From NCBI RefSeq assembly GCF_036346855.1, contig NZ_CP107841.1:9366001-9430000 (forward strand): a stretch of DNA of 64,000 nucleotides, written 5' to 3'. Made by a program: the position numbers and the translations under genes. Within the stretch, counting starts at the first letter, position 1, and every line of letters begins with the position of its first letter. The notes beneath the pieces are model-generated. The model had not been told where the DNA came from, searched no databases, and saw only the letters and a program-made list of their open reading frames with translations. Source of the stretch: Streptomyces europaeiscabiei. GTDB taxonomy: Bacteria > Actinomycetota > Actinomycetes > Streptomycetales > Streptomycetaceae. This document shows positions 61,860 to 64,000 of this stretch, piece by piece.

Positions 61860-62831
61860 TCACTCCGTCGCGAAGCGTCCTGAAGAGGATTCCGTGGATT
61901 CTGCGGCACGTGCGGACGGCGTGTCCGACCGTGTGAGCACCCGGCGTACCGCGTCGGCGAGTGCGGGAGCCGCGTTCGCGTCGGCATCGGCGATCCCGAC
62001 GCCGTAGCGGAACCGCACGGTCGCGCCGTCCTCGACGGTCAGCTCCTCGCTGAAGAACGGTGCCGGGTTGAGGCAGGCGAACTCCTCGGTCCGGGCGAAC
62101 CACTGCGGCGGGTGACTCGGGTTGGCCGCGTCGTCGACCATGAGCACGAGCGACTGCGCGTCCGTCTCGTCGTGGCGGCCCGCGAAGCCCATCCACTCCA
62201 TGCGCTGCCCGCGGACCTCGTCGCCACCCAGGCCCTTCTCGGTCACGAACTGTCCGCCGGTGAACGACCGAGGGCCACGCCAGAACAGGCCGCCGTAGCC
62301 GGCGTTCTCCCGTCCCTTGGTGGTCGGGGAGCCCATGGCGACGTCCGTTCCGGAGACGTTGGTCATCTGCGTCTCGAAAGTCAATGCCCAGGCGTGCGGG
62401 GAGATCAGGCTCGCCCGCAGCGTCCGGCGCTCGGTGAAGAACAGCGTGCCGGACTGGGTGGTCCAGTCCAGGTCGTGGGCGAACGTCGCCGTTCCGTCGG
62501 CCCTGTCCAGGTCGACGACCCGGCGGTGGCCCTGGGTTCCGTTGTTCTGCAGTTGGACGTAGAAGCGTCCGTGGACGTACGTGGGACCGCCCCAGAAGTT
62601 CTCCTCGCCCACGTGGGGCAGGGACCACGCGATGCCCTTGTGCCACACGTGGTCGTGGGGACGGAACAGGCTGACCACCTTGCCGGCCCGGGTGCGCAGG
62701 GGGTGGATGTAGGGCTTGGGAGATTCCAGTTGGACGGTGTCCGGCCGGTACACGTAGCGGAACAGCTCGGTGCCGCCGTCGCGGACCGTGACCGAGGTAC
62801 CCAGGTCGTGGCGGATCTCAAGAGCGTTCAT
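61860..62831 (-). CDS. DUF6807 (PmoA-like) family protein
   Basis: 323 residues, cytoplasmic. Features of the family: PKPYIHPLRT near 38, HDHVWHKGIAWSLPHV (about 58-73), FWGGPTYVHG, GYGGLFWRGPRSFTGG (about 200-215) and a late EEFACLNPAPFFSEEL. Function unproven; such genes usually sit with Gfo/Idh dehydrogenases in plant-sugar loci, as here. Its ATG overlaps the stop of the oxidoreductase gene by four bases (ATGA). Ends with a low-complexity tail. Confidence 0.85.
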   Translation of the reverse strand: MNALEIRHDLGTSVTVRDGGTELFRYVYRPDTVQLESPKPYIHPLRTRAGKVVSLFRPHDHVWHKGIAWSLPHVGEENFWGGPTYVHGRFYVQLQNNGTQGHRRVVDLDRADGTATFAHDLDWTTQSGTLFFTERRTLRASLISPHAWALTFETQMTNVSGTDVAMGSPTTKGRENAGYGGLFWRGPRSFTGGQFVTEKGLGGDEVRGQRMEWMGFAGRHDETDAQSLVLMVDDAANPSHPPQWFARTEEFACLNPAPFFSEELTVEDGATVRFRYGVGIADADANAAPALADAVRRVLTRSDTPSARAAESTESSSGRFATE

Positions 62832-63943
62832 ACGAGGGCCTCCTTGACCCGTGCCCACGGCACGGCGCCGCCGTCCATGCTGAGCGCGAACGGGTCGTCG
62901 TCGGTCAGTTCGCCCGCTGCGACGCGGACACCGCGGAAGGCGGAGGCGTACGTCGCCGCCGCGAACTCCAGCGTGCGGCGCGCCTCTTGCAGGCAGACGC
63001 CGGGTTCCTGTCCGGCCTCCCAGGCGTCGAACACGGCCTCGATCTGGAGCCTGTGGCCGCTCGTGATGTCCGGCTCGGCACCGTCGGTCCAGAGGTCCGA
63101 GAGACCCTCGTGGCCGGGGGCCGGGGTGAACCGCCAGTGTTCCTCGCGGTAGCCGTAGAGGTGTTCGAGTTCGACCGTGGCGTATTCGAAGTCGAAGCGC
63201 AGGCGCGAGGTCTCCCGGGGGGACAGCAGGGAGTTGACCACCGTGGCGAGGGCTCCGCTGTCGAATCGGACGGCGGCGATCGAGACGTCCTCGGTGTCCG
63301 TGGGGCGGGCCTGGCGCTCGGCGAGTGCGGCGATCTGGGACCAGGGGCCGAGGACCGACAGCAAGAGGTCGAACTGGTGGATGCCGTGTCCCATCGTGGG
63401 GCCGCCGCCCTCGACGTCCCAGCGTCCCCGCCACGGCACCTCGAAGTACGCGTCGGGCCGGTACCAGAGGGTCTCGCAGGTGGCGACCAGTGGCCGGCCC
63501 AGTGCGCCGGATCGGGCCAGCCGGCGCAGGCGTACCGCCGCGGCGCCGTAGCGGTGCTGGAAGACGGTCAGGACCTTGGAGCCGGTCTGTTCCTGCACCG
63601 CGGCCAGTCGGTCCATCTCACGCAGGCTGAGTGCCGTCGGCTTCTCCACCAGGGCGGTGACGCCGGCCAGCATCACCATGGATGCCAGCGGTACGTGGGT
63701 CTGCGGGGGCGTACAGATGTGTACGAGATCGAGGTCCTCGCTCTCCAGCAGAGCCTGCGGGTCGTCGAAGACGTGCGGCACGGAGAACCGGTCGGCGAAC
63801 TCGGCGGCACGGCCGGTGTCGAGGTCGGCGACGGCGACCAGCCGGGCGCGTTCGGAGAGTTCGGTGAGGGCTTCGGCATGAGCGTGGGCGATACCGCCGG
63901 TGCCGATGATGGCCACGCGGTACGGCGGCCGGGGGCTGGGCAT
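62828..63943 (-). CDS. Gfo/Idh/MocA family oxidoreductase
   Basis: 371 residues. Rossmann motif VAIIGTGGIAHAHAEAL at the start, CTPPQTHVPLA, the EKP signature in ALVEKPTALS (about 95) and the H region GGGPTMGHGIHQFDLL (about 185). Converts a sugar or inositol-like alcohol with NAD(P). Coupled to the DUF6807 gene downstream. The ATG at 63943 has GAGAGAGAAAA upstream. Distinct from the oxidoreductase at 16282. Confidence 0.93.
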   Translation of the reverse strand: MPSPRPPYRVAIIGTGGIAHAHAEALTELSERARLVAVADLDTGRAAEFADRFSVPHVFDDPQALLESEDLDLVHICTPPQTHVPLASMVMLAGVTALVEKPTALSLREMDRLAAVQEQTGSKVLTVFQHRYGAAAVRLRRLARSGALGRPLVATCETLWYRPDAYFEVPWRGRWDVEGGGPTMGHGIHQFDLLLSVLGPWSQIAALAERQARPTDTEDVSIAAVRFDSGALATVVNSLLSPRETSRLRFDFEYATVELEHLYGYREEHWRFTPAPGHEGLSDLWTDGAEPDITSGHRLQIEAVFDAWEAGQEPGVCLQEARRTLEFAAATYASAFRGVRVAAGELTDDDPFALSMDGGAVPWARVKEALV

Positions 63944-64000
63944 GGGTGTTTTCTCTCTCTTGGTTCCTGACCCACGTCTCGTGGGGCTGCCGGGGGCCGT

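Noticed and set aside
1..64000. CRISPR array, tRNA, rRNA, or polyketide/peptide biosynthetic cluster
   Set aside because: No regularly spaced repeats, no tRNA-like TTCGA-type arm with acceptor pairing, and no synthase motifs were seen anywhere.

Overview
The window is high-GC actinobacterial DNA, most like a Streptomyces chromosome arm. The support is GC-rich third codon positions, GTG/TTG starts, Tat-exported secreted hydrolases, a eukaryote-like Ser/Thr kinase, a NarL-type two-component system with an ActII-3-like MMPL pump, a DUF317 fragment and an IS701-family transposase. It reads as accessory, catabolic DNA, with several decayed genes mixed among intact operons. All calls come from reading the sequence; no database search was run.

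Region 1 (1-3.4 kb) is a scar of mobile or plasmid-like DNA. It holds an IS701 transposase running off the left edge, a PP-loop (PAPS-reductase-like) gene cut at both ends, a frameshifted alpha/beta hydrolase, a DUF317 fragment and a winged-helix protein. Region 2 (3.9-8.1 kb) has a response regulator, a histidine kinase and an MMPL exporter.

Region 3 (8.9-25.1 kb) is a leftward run of ten tightly packed genes: sugar-binding lipoprotein, two ABC permeases, esterase, sugar isomerase, Gfo/Idh dehydrogenase, GH2 glycosidase, RraA-like protein, TetR and a giant indolepyruvate:ferredoxin oxidoreductase. A separate aminotransferase and a second TetR with palindromic operators lie upstream. The set suggests uptake and breakdown of a glycoside or ester whose aglycone enters aryl-pyruvate or aromatic metabolism.

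Region 4 (25.7-41.6 kb) is the most notable part: an apparent catabolic island for methoxylated (lignin-type) aromatics. It encodes two GcvT-fold, LigM/DesA-like tetrahydrofolate-dependent O-demethylases and an extradiol dioxygenase of LigA and LigB subunits. It also has an FAD monooxygenase, a fumarylacetoacetate-hydrolase-family enzyme, a cyclase-family protein, a zinc alcohol dehydrogenase and a LysR regulator. The gene run ligM-like, metF-like, purU, folD would oxidise the methyl group taken from the ring to formate and regenerate folate. At least three decayed relatives (two FAH-family copies and one amidohydrolase) lie inside the island.

Region 5 (42.1-57.8 kb) is a pectin / rhamnogalacturonan-I locus. 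A long leftward operon encodes GH53 galactanase, two CE12-type acetylesterases, PL9 pectate lyase, GH43, a second GH53 and an exported lectin-tagged hydrolase. A divergent PL11 rhamnogalacturonan lyase and a GH5 enzyme flank it. LacI-type operators (TGGGAACGTTCCCA, a near copy, and a lac-like palindrome) sit at the promoters. Remnants of a sugar ABC permease pair survive between operon genes. Region 6 (58.3-64 kb) has a PaaX-family regulator, a membrane Ser/Thr kinase, a DUF6807 protein and a Gfo/Idh oxidoreductase. No tRNA, rRNA, CRISPR array or antibiotic biosynthetic cluster was recognised.
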